Positions 44,935 to 53,685 of a stretch of DNA of 64,000 bases are shown here, in pieces. Each line of letters starts with the position of its first letter. Position 1 is the stretch's first letter. Position numbers and translations under genes: made by a program. The notes beneath the pieces were generated by a model that worked only from the letters and a program-made list of their open reading frames with translations, had not been told where the DNA came from and did no database searches. The DNA is taken from contig CABUWI010000001.1 of the NCBI GenBank assembly GCA_902495245.1, positions 372,001 to 436,000 on the forward strand, written 5' to 3'. The stretch comes from an uncultured Porphyromonadaceae bacterium. Lineage in GTDB: Bacteria > Bacteroidota > Bacteroidia > Bacteroidales > Muribaculaceae.

Positions 44935-45896
44935 TAGTTTCGGAGACTGTTCCCGAGCTTAGCATAGTTGTTCCAATCTTCAATACTGCGGAGTATTTGC
45001 CCGAATGTCTTAACTCTTTAGTCGCAGCAACGTCAAAGATTGATGCCGAGGTAATTTTGGTTGATGACGGATCGACTGATGCAAGTGGAGAAATATGCGA
45101 CGAATACGCACGGCGATATGAACGGTTGTTCAAGGTCGTTCATAAGTCAAACGGAGGTTCGGCTTCCGCTCGTCAAACGGGTTGGGATATTGCACGAGGA
45201 AGATACATTACTGTTTGCGACAGTGATGATACCGTAGATAAGGAAATGTATTGCACGATGCTACAAAAAGCCGCCGACAGCGACGCCGACATAGTGATGT
45301 GCGATTTCACATTTTTCTATCCGGACGAAAAAAACAAAAGAATTAGTTTTGGACTGTCAAATCCTGTCAACCCTGACGAACTGTTGAAAAAATCGCTTGC
45401 AAGTAATATTTATAATTCGTCTTGCAACAAATTGTTTCGTAAATCGCTGTTCACCGACAACAAACTGAGGTGGATTTCTGGCATAAATCTTGGAGAGGAC
45501 GGATTGATGTGGACACGGATTTTAACGTTGCCGGATTTGCAAGTGGTTTATGAGCCCAAAGGATTTTATAATTACCGTCGCAGACAGGGAGAGAACACCT
45601 ACACGAACCAAATTACACCTGATAAGTGGCGACAGCTAAGAGAAGTGCACCACCTACGAAAAAAGTTAGTGCCGGAAAAGATGCTGCATGATAGTGCCAG
45701 TGATGTCGTTTTCGCAGGGTTGCGATGCAATGATATTCTAAAAGATGAACTCAAGAGTTTTATTGACGAAAATATTCATGTCATGTCATTATGGCCTACC
45801 CAGCCAAAACGCATAGTCGCCGCATTCGCAAAAGTTTTCGGAATCAGCATCACTCGACGCATTGTAAGCCAATTATATAAATTCAATTACAGATAA
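44931..45896 (+). CDS. Family 2 glycosyltransferase
   Basis: A 321-residue GT-A enzyme related to the preceding one: LSIVVPIFNTAEYLPECLNS, ILVDDGSTDASGEICDEYAR, GGSASARQTGWDIARGRYI and the DSDD metal site. Probably adds another sugar to the repeat unit. Its stop and the polymerase start share one base (TAATG). The lower GC of this stretch continues into the next gene. Confidence 0.92.
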   Translation: MIVSETVPELSIVVPIFNTAEYLPECLNSLVAATSKIDAEVILVDDGSTDASGEICDEYARRYERLFKVVHKSNGGSASARQTGWDIARGRYITVCDSDDTVDKEMYCTMLQKAADSDADIVMCDFTFFYPDEKNKRISFGLSNPVNPDELLKKSLASNIYNSSCNKLFRKSLFTDNKLRWISGINLGEDGLMWTRILTLPDLQVVYEPKGFYNYRRRQGENTYTNQITPDKWRQLREVHHLRKKLVPEKMLHDSASDVVFAGLRCNDILKDELKSFIDENIHVMSLWPTQPKRIVAAFAKVFGISITRRIVSQLYKFNYR

Positions 45897-47122
45897 TGGC
45901 AGAGAACGATAAAAGATATGGAGCATCGGCTTTCATATTGTTTCTGATATTTCCGTTTTTTGGATTTCTGCGTGCTTGCGGCCGACTAAGGGCACCGTTG
46001 TGTGGAACAGTATTCGTACTGTTCTATGCATTATTCGGCTATTGCCATACATTTGAAGACGGTCGTATGGATGCATACCGTATTGCGCATGAATTTGTGC
46101 ATTCTTATCTGCCGACATGGAATTCAGTATTACATCAATATGAAAGCGGAATACAACCTGATTTATTCAAAGTCGCTTTATTTTGGTTCGTCGGTAAGTT
46201 TACTCATAATCCTCATGTATATTTTTCAATTGTTGGATTCCTCGGTGCAATTTTTGCATATCTTACATTACACCGGCTTTTAAAAGATTACTCTGGGCCA
46301 CGAAATTGGACATACTACATTTTGGTTTGTCTGTTCTTTGTACTTGGCTTCAATCCTGTTAATATAGGAGGGGTACGGTTCTTTGCAGGTATGGGACTTG
46401 CCAGCTACGCAACATTAAAAGTTATTCTTGATCGAAAATGGCTGTGGTTAGCTGCCTTCATCATCATTCCGCTTATACACTTCAGCATGATTGCATGGAT
46501 ACCGATAGTGTTGTTTGCCATGTGGATAAAAATACCAAAAAAGGTTTTGTTTTATACAGCATTAGTTAGTTGTATTTTCGGAACTACTTTGAATGGTACA
46601 AGTTATCAGGAATCAATCAGTAAAGTTATTACACAATCCGGCATCGAAAACGACGCTGTTCTTGCAAAAACTGCTTATTATACATCTAAAACAGCTGCCA
46701 AATATTTTGACAAATCATTAACAACTCATATCACTAAAGCTACAAGTTATGTCAATGCTGTTTGGTACATTATCGCTATCATATTATTACGAAATGGGTT
46801 ATCTAAAGCTCGGATAAATAAATATACCGACAAAGTTTGGCGAATGATGCTGCTGTTTACGTCTTTTGGATATTTAATGACAGGGTTGTCAACTGTAGGA
46901 GGACGGTATCAATTATTAGGTAATCTACTGATGCTACTTGTCTTTATCTGTGTACTTTCATCTAATTATAATAAACATTTGAAGCAATTAGCCTCTAATC
47001 TGTTAGTACTTAAATTATTATTGTCTTCAGTAAGCTTGGCTATGATTGCATATAATTGCTATCATTTGACAACATTAGAGCTTTATTACGCGCCTATGCC
47101 GTTTGTCTTAACTTCGATCTAA
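45896..47122 (+). CDS. EpsG-family / Wzy-like polysaccharide polymerase
   Basis: A 408-residue membrane protein with about 10-12 hydrophobic segments and the EpsG/Wzy look: early helix FILFLIFPFFGFLR, then HTFEDGRMDAYRIAHEF, and central NIGGVRFFAGMGLASYATLK where Arg is conserved. It would polymerise repeat units after flipping. This is among the most AT-rich stretches in the window. Shares one base with the upstream gene stop. Confidence 0.82.
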   Translation: MAENDKRYGASAFILFLIFPFFGFLRACGRLRAPLCGTVFVLFYALFGYCHTFEDGRMDAYRIAHEFVHSYLPTWNSVLHQYESGIQPDLFKVALFWFVGKFTHNPHVYFSIVGFLGAIFAYLTLHRLLKDYSGPRNWTYYILVCLFFVLGFNPVNIGGVRFFAGMGLASYATLKVILDRKWLWLAAFIIIPLIHFSMIAWIPIVLFAMWIKIPKKVLFYTALVSCIFGTTLNGTSYQESISKVITQSGIENDAVLAKTAYYTSKTAAKYFDKSLTTHITKATSYVNAVWYIIAIILLRNGLSKARINKYTDKVWRMMLLFTSFGYLMTGLSTVGGRYQLLGNLLMLLVFICVLSSNYNKHLKQLASNLLVLKLLLSSVSLAMIAYNCYHLTTLELYYAPMPFVLTSI

Positions 47123-47127
47123 CATAT

Positions 47128-47628
47128 ATGTTAAAATTACAACCATTTACGCCATCAAGTCGAATAGGGAAAAGAATTATGGCGCTGATTCAGCATTACA
47201 ACCATGAAAAATATTGGCGAAGACGTGCAATTGTAATCGACCCAACGAATAAAACACCTCTCGTGATAAAATTATATTATTTGTATTATATAAAGCGGAC
47301 GGACGCTCGTCATCATTGCTCATTTGGCACAAATTTGCATGCTGGTGCATATTTTGAAACACCTCCTCAATTACCACATGGTCCCGCTGGCATCATTATT
47401 GGTCACGACGCTCATATTGGCGCGCATATACGCATATATCAACAAGTTACAATAGCGCATGGTGGGGTGATAATCGGTGATAATGTTATTTTGGGTGCTG
47501 GGTGTAAAGTCTTAATGAATGTATCAATTGGGGATAATGCAAAAATAGGTGCAAACGCTGTTGTTATCGAAAACATTCCAAATAATGCAACATGTGTGCT
47601 ACCTAAGCCACGCATCATAATAAAATAA
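47128..47628 (+). CDS. Serine acetyltransferase-like (LbH) protein
   Basis: A 166-residue left-handed beta-helix acyltransferase. The hexapeptide repeat region runs from about residue 85 (GIIIGHDAHIGAHIRIYQQVTIAH, split) through GGVIIGDNVILGAGCKVLMNVSIG to the end NATCVLPKPRIIIK. It is shorter than CysE and located in a polysaccharide locus, so it more likely acetylates a sugar than serine. The start MLKLQPFTPSS at 47128 is preferred; an earlier in-frame ATG lies inside the polymerase gene. Confidence 0.85.
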   Translation: MLKLQPFTPSSRIGKRIMALIQHYNHEKYWRRRAIVIDPTNKTPLVIKLYYLYYIKRTDARHHCSFGTNLHAGAYFETPPQLPHGPAGIIIGHDAHIGAHIRIYQQVTIAHGGVIIGDNVILGAGCKVLMNVSIGDNAKIGANAVVIENIPNNATCVLPKPRIIIK

Positions 47629-47720
47629 TGCACAGATTCACTTTTTTCTGTTTGCTTCTTTCTCAAACCACTAATTGGTAATTTATAAATGCAGTCAATC
47701 ACATTCTTGTCAGAGTTAGC

Positions 47721-48815
47721 ATGAGGATATTGTTTTGCGATAATAGTTTGAGGGCGTTTTGGAATTTCAGGGGGGAGGTTGCGGAGCATTTTTTGCGGGA
47801 GGGGCATGAGGTGGGAGTTGTGGTGCCGCGACCGGGCGAAAGGGTCGTTTTGCCGCATGGGGTGAAATTGTTTGAAGTAGAGATGAATCCGAACGGGTCG
47901 AATCCGCTGCGCGACGTGCCTTACGCACTTGGGCTATGGAAGATTTTTCGGAGGGAACGGCCAGATGTGGTGTTTAATTATACAATCAAACCGAATATCT
48001 ACGGAGCGCTGGCGGCGCGGAGTCTGGGGGTGAGGACAATCGATGTGGTTGCAGGGCTTGGATACATGTTTAACGGCAATTCGCTGAAGAAGCGTGTGGG
48101 GAGGCAGATGTATCGGACCGGATTGCGGACAGCCGAGAGAGTGATAACGTTGAATATGACGATTTTTGAACGGTTGCGAGAAATGGGGCTGGAGCGCCTG
48201 ACATTGCTTGAGGGTGGCGAGGGGGTGAATCTGAAGCGGTATGATGCCGGAGGGGAGAGAGATTGGAGCGAGGTGAAATTTCTGATGATTGCGCGGGTGT
48301 TGCGAGACAAAGGTTACACGGAGTATGTGAAGGCAGCGGAGATTGTGAGACGACGGTTTGCGGGGGCGAAAGTGGAGTTGCTTGGACCGACAGCTTTTGG
48401 GAGTCCGATGGGGGTCGGAAAAGAGGAGTTGGAGCGAGATATTGCGGAGGGACGGATTGAGTATCTGGGAGAGACGGGAGACGTGAGGCCATGGTTAGGC
48501 CGCGGAGGAACGGTGATGGTATTGCCGAGCTGGCATGAGGGTTTGAGCCGGTCGTTGATGGAGGCTTGCGCAATGGGCTGCCCGTGCATAGCAAGCGACA
48601 TTCCGGGCTGTCGGGAGGCGATTGATGACGGGGTGAACGGGTATCTGGTGGAGCCGCACGATGCACAGGGACTGGCGGAGGCGATGATTCGAGTGATTGA
48701 ACTGACGCCAGCGGAGCGCCGCGCAATGGGGGCGGCTTCGCGGCGAAAGGCGGAGCGGGAGTTCGGCGTAGAGAGGGTAATTGAGAAGTATGAGGAAATA
48801 TTGAGGAGCTTATAA
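47721..48815 (+). CDS. Family 4-type (GT4) glycosyltransferase
   Basis: A 364-residue GT-B enzyme: N-terminal domain beginning RILFCDNSLRAFWNFRGEVAE, the middle VKFLMIARVLRDKGYTEYVKA, and the donor site PSWHEGLSRSLMEACAMGCP carrying the conserved acidic residues. It is of the type that transfers hexoses or N-acetylhexosamines to lipid-linked acceptors. Codon use is strikingly rich in G (GGG, AGG, GAG), unlike both the AT-rich genes before it and the C-ending genes elsewhere. A 92-nt gap without recognised signals precedes it. It ends the locus. Confidence 0.88.
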   Translation: MRILFCDNSLRAFWNFRGEVAEHFLREGHEVGVVVPRPGERVVLPHGVKLFEVEMNPNGSNPLRDVPYALGLWKIFRRERPDVVFNYTIKPNIYGALAARSLGVRTIDVVAGLGYMFNGNSLKKRVGRQMYRTGLRTAERVITLNMTIFERLREMGLERLTLLEGGEGVNLKRYDAGGERDWSEVKFLMIARVLRDKGYTEYVKAAEIVRRRFAGAKVELLGPTAFGSPMGVGKEELERDIAEGRIEYLGETGDVRPWLGRGGTVMVLPSWHEGLSRSLMEACAMGCPCIASDIPGCREAIDDGVNGYLVEPHDAQGLAEAMIRVIELTPAERRAMGAASRRKAEREFGVERVIEKYEEILRSL

Positions 48816-48851
48816 GACTTATAGGGCTTATATGAGTTATGAAAAAAATGT

Positions 48852-48884
48852 GAGCGGGGCGTCGGCCCCGCTCGTTTTATTTGA
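48852..48884. terminator. Bidirectional terminator ending the polysaccharide locus and sdaA
   Basis: Arms GAGCGGGGC (48852-48860) and GCCCCGCTC (48865-48873) with a 4-nt loop, followed on the plus strand by GTTTTATTT and on the minus strand by ATTTTTTTC. It serves both the plus-strand glycosyltransferase and the minus-strand sdaA, whose stop codon lies 3 nt away. Confidence 0.85.
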
Positions 48885-50073
48885 TGGTGGCGAGGCCGCC
48901 GCGGGAGGTTTCTTTGTAGATGGAGGGGAGGTCGTGGCCGGTCTGCTTCATGACTTCGACAATGCGGTCGAAGGAGACGGAGTGGCGGCCGTCGGAGAAG
49001 GCGGAGTAGAGGTTGGCGTCGAGGGCGCGTGCGGCGGCGTAGGCGTTGCGTTCGATGCAGGGAATCTGCACGAGGCCGCAGACGGGGTCGCAGGTGAGGC
49101 CGAGGTGGTGTTCGAGACCCATTTCGGCGGAGTATTCGACCTGGCGCGGGGTGCCACCGAAGAGCTGCGAGGCGGCTGCGGCAGCCATGGCGCAGGCCAC
49201 GCCGACTTCGCCCTGACAGCCGACTTCGGCGCCTGAGACTGAGGCGTTGTGTTTGACGACGTTGCCGAAGAGGCCGGCCGTGGCGAGGGCGCGAAGAATG
49301 CGCTGCTGCGAGAAGCCTTTGGAGGTGTGGAGATGGTAGAGAACGGCGGGGAGCACGCCGCACGAGCCGCAGGTCGGCGCGGTTACGATTTTGCCGCCGG
49401 CTGCGTTTTCTTCGCTGACGCCGAGGGCGTAGGCGTAGACAAGTCCTCGCGATTTGAGCGAGGCGTTGTAGCCCGAGGCATGCATGTAGTATGACGTTGC
49501 TTTGCGGGCCACTCCGAGTCCGCCGGGCAGCACGCCCTCGGCTTCGATTCCGCGCTCGACAGCGGCTTTCATCGTGTCCCAGACTTGAGCCAGGTAGTCC
49601 CAGATGGAGGGGTCTTCGCACTGGTCTACGTATTCCCAGAAGGAGTGGCCCGTGGTGTCGCACCATTTGAGGATATCGCCTATGGTGGTCATGTCGTAGA
49701 CCGATTGGGCCGAGCGCCGGGTCTCGCCTTCGGCAATGACGTCGCCGCCGCCTACGGAGTATTGGGTGATTTCGCCGACGGTGCGTCCGGCGTCGTCGAG
49801 GGCGCGGAACCGCATTCCGTTGGGGTGGAACGGAAGGAAGGTGTCGGGTTCCCAGTTGATTCGTGTCGGGGCTATGAGCGAAAGGACGTCGGTTATGGCC
49901 TTGTCGGTCAGGTGGCCCTTGCCGGTTGCGGCAAGCGAACCGTAAAGGGTTACTTCGAACTGGGCGGCGTCGGGATATTGCTTGCCAAAGGCCTTTGCGG
50001 CGTTGCGCGGGCCCATGGTGTGGGAACTCGAGGGTCCGTAGCCGATTTTATAGAGTTGGCGGATTGATTCCAT
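48877..50073 (-). CDS. sdaA: L-serine ammonia-lyase (iron-sulfur type)
   Basis: Deaminates L-serine to pyruvate and ammonia with a [4Fe-4S] cluster in the cytoplasm. It has 398 residues with the beta domain first (GPSSSHTMGPRNAAKAF) and the alpha domain after it (TAPTCGSCGVLPAVLYH, GCQGEVGVACAMAAA, LTCDPVCGLVQIPCIERN supplying the cluster cysteines). It is a single-chain form. It shares the terminator with the polysaccharide locus but is transcribed away from the U32 gene. Confidence 0.94.
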   Translation of the reverse strand: MESIRQLYKIGYGPSSSHTMGPRNAAKAFGKQYPDAAQFEVTLYGSLAATGKGHLTDKAITDVLSLIAPTRINWEPDTFLPFHPNGMRFRALDDAGRTVGEITQYSVGGGDVIAEGETRRSAQSVYDMTTIGDILKWCDTTGHSFWEYVDQCEDPSIWDYLAQVWDTMKAAVERGIEAEGVLPGGLGVARKATSYYMHASGYNASLKSRGLVYAYALGVSEENAAGGKIVTAPTCGSCGVLPAVLYHLHTSKGFSQQRILRALATAGLFGNVVKHNASVSGAEVGCQGEVGVACAMAAAAASQLFGGTPRQVEYSAEMGLEHHLGLTCDPVCGLVQIPCIERNAYAAARALDANLYSAFSDGRHSVSFDRIVEVMKQTGHDLPSIYKETSRGGLATIK

Positions 50074-50082
50074 AAGAGAGTC

Positions 50083-51933
50083 TTATTTTGAGGTTAACTG
50101 AATGTTCATCTGACAGTTGCGGCAGTCAAACGCGAGCCGCAGCGCGGGGAGGTTTTTGGAGAGGAGAAGCAGATTGGCCGGAAGTTTTTTTGCCGTGGAG
50201 GGGTCGCGGAGACACGCACCGAGTTCGCGGCGAAGGCAGTAGCGCGTGGTCATGACGGTGAGGCCGTCGGTAGTGTCGGGGCGCGAAGTTTCGAGCGCGG
50301 GCTGAATCGTGCCGCTCACGCCGTGGGCGCGATAAAGGCTTTCGGCCAGCGAGTTGGCCACATTGGCGTGGAAGGTGAGCGACGCGCCTTCGGGCCATGC
50401 GGCCTCGGGACGCTCGAGGGCGCGGAGCGGGCGCGAAAATCGGGCGCGGGCCCCGGCGTCGAGCATCTCGACGAGGGCGCGGCGCAGTTGGGCAACGGCC
50501 GATGGAGCGATGAAAATGTCCGGGCCGACCAGGTCGGCGAGCGAGCGCAGGCGGTAGACGGTGTCGCCGAGTCGCCCAAGGAGGTTGCGCCGGGCGTCGA
50601 GCTGCGGGGTGCGCGCCGGCGCGAGGCCGTCGGCCGGAATAGTGGCGGCGGTGCCGTCGTCCGTTTCGAGCACTATCACACCGCCGGCCTGACGCAGCGT
50701 AAGGTCGAGCGGAATGGTGCGCAGGGCCGTGTCGGTCGGAGCGAGGGCGTCGGCAAACGCCTTGTCGAAGCTGCGGCGCAGGGTTGCCCCGGGGCGCAGG
50801 TTGGCCACTGCGTCGGCGGTAAAGACGGTGGCCGGAGGCTGAAAGCGGTTCACGCGGAAACCGCAGACGGCGCCGGCGCCCGTGGTGAAGTTCAGACCGT
50901 CGCCGTTGGCCAAAGGCTCGCGAAGGTTTTTCAGTTCGATGCGGCGCCCGCTGACGGATTTGACCACGGCCACGGGCAATCCGAGGCTCTTGGGGGATTC
51001 GAAGGCGGCGAGGGCGCCCGGCGCGGGCATCGGCGTGCGCAGAAAGTGAGAGGTATAGCCGCGGTTGAATGTGCGCGAAAGGTCGGGCGTGAAGGTGCGG
51101 TCAACCGTGCCGCGCGACGTGCGGGCTACGCCGAGTGCGCGCAGGGCGCGGTCGTAGGCCGATACGACGTTTTTGACGTAGGCCTCGTCTTTGAGGCGCC
51201 CTTCGATTTTGAGCGAGGAGATGCCGGCAGAAATCATGTCGGCGAGGGCGTCAAGGCGATTGAGGTCGCGCAGCGAGAGCAAGTGTTTGTTCTCGATGAG
51301 AATGCGGCCCGTGTCGGCGTCGGCCAGGCTGAACGGCAGGCGGCAAATCTGGGCGCACTCGCCGCGGTTGGCCGAGCGGCCGCCACACATGAGCGACGCC
51401 CGGCAGTCGCCGCTGTAGCTGACGCAGAGGGCGCCGTGCACAAAGGCCTCGAGGGGCACGGACGTGGCGGCGCGCACGGCGCTGATTTCGTCGAGCGTCA
51501 GCTCGCGGGGCAGCACGAGCTGCGAAAATCCGAGGTCTTGCAGAAAGCGGGCGCGCTCGGGAGTGCGGATATCGCACTGCGTGGAGGCGTGAAGCGCAAT
51601 GGGGGGCAGGTCGAGGCGCAACAGCGAGAGGTCTTGCACAATGAGGGCGTCGACGCCGGCTCGGTAGAGGTCGGCTACCAGCCGTTCGACGTCGCGGAGC
51701 TCCGACTCGTAGACGAGGGTATTGACCGTTACGTAGACGCGGGCGTCAAATCCGTGGGCATAGTCGCACACCCGGGCAATGTCGGCAATGGAGTTTGAGG
51801 CGGCGGCACGGGCGCCGTGAGAGGGCGCGCCGATATAGACGGCGTCGGCGCCATGGTCAATGGCCGCGATGGCCACCGAGGCGTCGCGCGCCGGGGCAAG
51901 CAGTTCAATCGAATATTTCGGGGTTGCTGACAT
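50083..51933 (-). CDS. Peptidase U32-family protein (YhbU/RlhA-like)
   Basis: A 616-residue U32 protein. Motifs are LLAPARDASVAIAAIDHGADAVYIG at the start (split in halves of the barrel), GDCRASLMCGGRSANRGECAQICRLPF with cluster cysteines, and the signature SLKIEGRLKDEAYVKNVVSA. The second half carries the U32 C-terminal domain. Related proteins modify 23S rRNA or tRNA using an iron-sulfur cluster rather than acting as peptidases. The start at 51933 (MSATPKYS) is preferred to one 11 codons upstream that overlaps the NlpC gene further. Confidence 0.87.
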   Translation of the reverse strand: MSATPKYSIELLAPARDASVAIAAIDHGADAVYIGAPSHGARAAASNSIADIARVCDYAHGFDARVYVTVNTLVYESELRDVERLVADLYRAGVDALIVQDLSLLRLDLPPIALHASTQCDIRTPERARFLQDLGFSQLVLPRELTLDEISAVRAATSVPLEAFVHGALCVSYSGDCRASLMCGGRSANRGECAQICRLPFSLADADTGRILIENKHLLSLRDLNRLDALADMISAGISSLKIEGRLKDEAYVKNVVSAYDRALRALGVARTSRGTVDRTFTPDLSRTFNRGYTSHFLRTPMPAPGALAAFESPKSLGLPVAVVKSVSGRRIELKNLREPLANGDGLNFTTGAGAVCGFRVNRFQPPATVFTADAVANLRPGATLRRSFDKAFADALAPTDTALRTIPLDLTLRQAGGVIVLETDDGTAATIPADGLAPARTPQLDARRNLLGRLGDTVYRLRSLADLVGPDIFIAPSAVAQLRRALVEMLDAGARARFSRPLRALERPEAAWPEGASLTFHANVANSLAESLYRAHGVSGTIQPALETSRPDTTDGLTVMTTRYCLRRELGACLRDPSTAKKLPANLLLLSKNLPALRLAFDCRNCQMNIQLTSK

Positions 51934-52573
51934 AGATGGAGTCGATTTGTTGGTCAAGGGCGTCATATAGCTGCTGAAGGCGCTCGTTGATAGGCTCGAC
52001 TACGGGCTTCGGCGTCTCATCGACCGTTTGTTGCTTTTTCTTCTTGTCGCGCTTGCGGGCGGCATCGGTCTCGATTATGCGGCCCTGACTGTGGAGGGTG
52101 CGCTGCCAGTATTTTTCATTGAGCGCGCTCTCCATGACGCCGCGCGAGGAAGAGGCGTGAATCATGCGGCCATCGCCTATGTAGAGGCCGACGTGGTTGA
52201 CGCGCGAAGAGTTTTTGGAAGTGGCGAAGAAGACGAGGTCGCCGGGCTTCATGTCGTCGAACTTGACCGGACGGGCATACTCGCGCTGCATGGCGCTCGA
52301 GCGTGGCAACTTGATGTCGTAGACGAACTTAAACACCTCCATAATCATGCCCGAGCAGTCAGTGCCGCGGCGGGAGTGGCCGCCGTAGGCATAGGGCGTG
52401 CCTATCCACTTTCGGGCCTCGCGCACCAGCTCGCCCACCTGACGCTCGGTCGACGGAATGACCCGCGCAGGCACGGCGGGACGCGACGCCCCTGAAGACG
52501 CTGCACGCTTGGACCGGCAACCGCCCAGGGCCACGGTCAAAGCAACCAGAAGAAGCAACAGTAACTTTTTCAC
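51905..52573 (-). CDS. NlpC/P60 peptidoglycan hydrolase lipoprotein
   Basis: A 222-residue envelope endopeptidase cleaving peptidoglycan stems. The signal with lipobox VALGGC precedes an NlpC/P60 domain: GTPYAYGGHSRRGTDCSGMI (catalytic Cys), VNHVGLYIGDGRMIHASSSRG (His). A basic tail (RKRDKKKKQQ) follows. The start is taken as GTG at 52573 because a -7 promoter box lies at 52587-52594, inside the longer frame that begins ATG at 52618; that ATG would be upstream of transcription. It overlaps the U32 gene by 29 nt. Confidence 0.88.
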   Translation of the reverse strand: MKKLLLLLLVALTVALGGCRSKRAASSGASRPAVPARVIPSTERQVGELVREARKWIGTPYAYGGHSRRGTDCSGMIMEVFKFVYDIKLPRSSAMQREYARPVKFDDMKPGDLVFFATSKNSSRVNHVGLYIGDGRMIHASSSRGVMESALNEKYWQRTLHSQGRIIETDAARKRDKKKKQQTVDETPKPVVEPINERLQQLYDALDQQIDSIYVSNPEIFD

Positions 52574-52586
52574 AATTTTTTCAGTG

Positions 52587-52594
52587 CAAATATA
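52587..52594 (-). promoter_or_regulatory. -7 element of the NlpC/P60 gene
   Basis: Minus-strand TATATTTG followed by C lies 13 nt before the GTG start. No good -33 is visible at the usual distance. Confidence 0.5.
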
Positions 52595-52606
52595 CGGAAT
52601 TTTTGG

Positions 52607-52614
52607 TAACTTTG
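52607..52614 (+). promoter_or_regulatory. -7 element of rfbB, 4 nt from the start codon
   Basis: TAACTTTG-CCAT-ATG: the box ends at 52614 and the ATG starts at 52619. It is divergent from, and within 20 nt of, the NlpC -7 box. No strong -33 is seen. Confidence 0.5.
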
Positions 52615-52618
52615 CCAT

Positions 52619-53677
52619 ATGAAACGTAGAATCTTAGTAACCGGAGGCGCCGGATTTATCGGCTCCCATCTTGTTCGCCGACTGGTGAACAACTATCCCG
52701 ACTATCTCATTGTCAACTTCGACGCGCTGACCTACTGCGGCAACCCCGCCAACCTCAAAGACGTGGAGAACGCGCCGAACTATCGCTTCGTCCACGGCAA
52801 CATCTGCGACGCCGAGGCCGTCGAGAAGGCGTTTGCCAACTTCGACATCGACGGCGTCATCAACCTCGCCGCCGAGAGCCACGTTGACCGCTCAATCAAA
52901 GACCCGCTGGCCTTTGTGCGCAGCAACGTCATGGGCACCCTGACGCTGCTCGAAGCCGCGCGCAAGGCCTGGGGCGACCGCAAGGACGTGCGCTTCCACC
53001 AGGTAAGCACCGACGAGGTCTACGGCTCGCTTGAGCCCGACGGCGGTTTCTTCACCGAAGAGACCCGCTATGACCCCCACTCGCCCTACTCCGCCTCGAA
53101 GGCGTCGGCCGACCACTTCGTGCGCGCCTATCACGACACCTACGGCCTCCCGACGGTCATCACCAACTGCTCGAACAACTACGGCCCATATCAGTTCCCC
53201 GAAAAGCTGATTCCGCTGTTTCTCAACAACATCGTCGAGCGCAGGCCGCTGCCCGTCTACGGCGAGGGACTCAACGTGCGCGACTGGCTCTATGTCGAAG
53301 ACCACGCCGCGGCGCTCGACCTCGTGTTCCACCGCGCAGCCGACGGCTCGACCTACAACATAGGCGGCCACAACGAATGGCGTAACATCGACATCGTCAA
53401 CCTGCTCATCGAAACGGCCGACCGCAAACTCGGACGCCCCGCCGGCGCCGACCGCGACCTCATTACCTACGTAACCGACCGCAAGGGCCACGACCTGCGC
53501 TATGCAATCGACGCATCGAAACTCGAACGCGACCTGGGCTGGGCGCCGTCGGTGCAGTTCGAAGAAGGGCTTGACCGCACCGTTGACTGGTATCTGACCC
53601 ATCAAGAGTGGATCAACGACATCACCTCGGGCGCCTATCGCGACTATTACGAAAAAATGTACGGCAAAAAATACTGA
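52619..53677 (+). CDS. rfbB: dTDP-glucose 4,6-dehydratase
   Basis: Second enzyme of the dTDP-rhamnose pathway. It has 352 residues with the Rossmann motif RILVTGGAGFIGSHLVRRL, NLAAESHVDRSI, STDEVYGSLE, the catalytic YSASKASADH (Tyr and Lys) and the ending NWYLTHQEWI-type region. It is separated from the polysaccharide locus by 3.8 kb, and no rfbA/C/D genes are visible in the window. The start is set by homology and lies 4 nt after a -7 promoter box. Confidence 0.97.
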   Translation: MKRRILVTGGAGFIGSHLVRRLVNNYPDYLIVNFDALTYCGNPANLKDVENAPNYRFVHGNICDAEAVEKAFANFDIDGVINLAAESHVDRSIKDPLAFVRSNVMGTLTLLEAARKAWGDRKDVRFHQVSTDEVYGSLEPDGGFFTEETRYDPHSPYSASKASADHFVRAYHDTYGLPTVITNCSNNYGPYQFPEKLIPLFLNNIVERRPLPVYGEGLNVRDWLYVEDHAAALDLVFHRAADGSTYNIGGHNEWRNIDIVNLLIETADRKLGRPAGADRDLITYVTDRKGHDLRYAIDASKLERDLGWAPSVQFEEGLDRTVDWYLTHQEWINDITSGAYRDYYEKMYGKKY

Positions 53678-53685
53678 CCCCCGTG

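Noticed and set aside
47629..47720. Gene or RNA in the gap before the last glycosyltransferase
   Set aside because: No frame, promoter box or hairpin of note was seen in these 92 bases.
48314..49666. Minus-strand 450-codon frame across the GT4 gene and sdaA
   Set aside because: Arg/Pro/Ser-rich product that crosses a bidirectional terminator. Both real genes are clear in other frames.
50323..51798. Plus-strand 491-codon open frame opposite the U32 gene
   Set aside because: Its Gly/Arg/Val/Ala-rich product lacks domains, and the U32 cysteine and SLKIEGR motifs on the minus strand are decisive.
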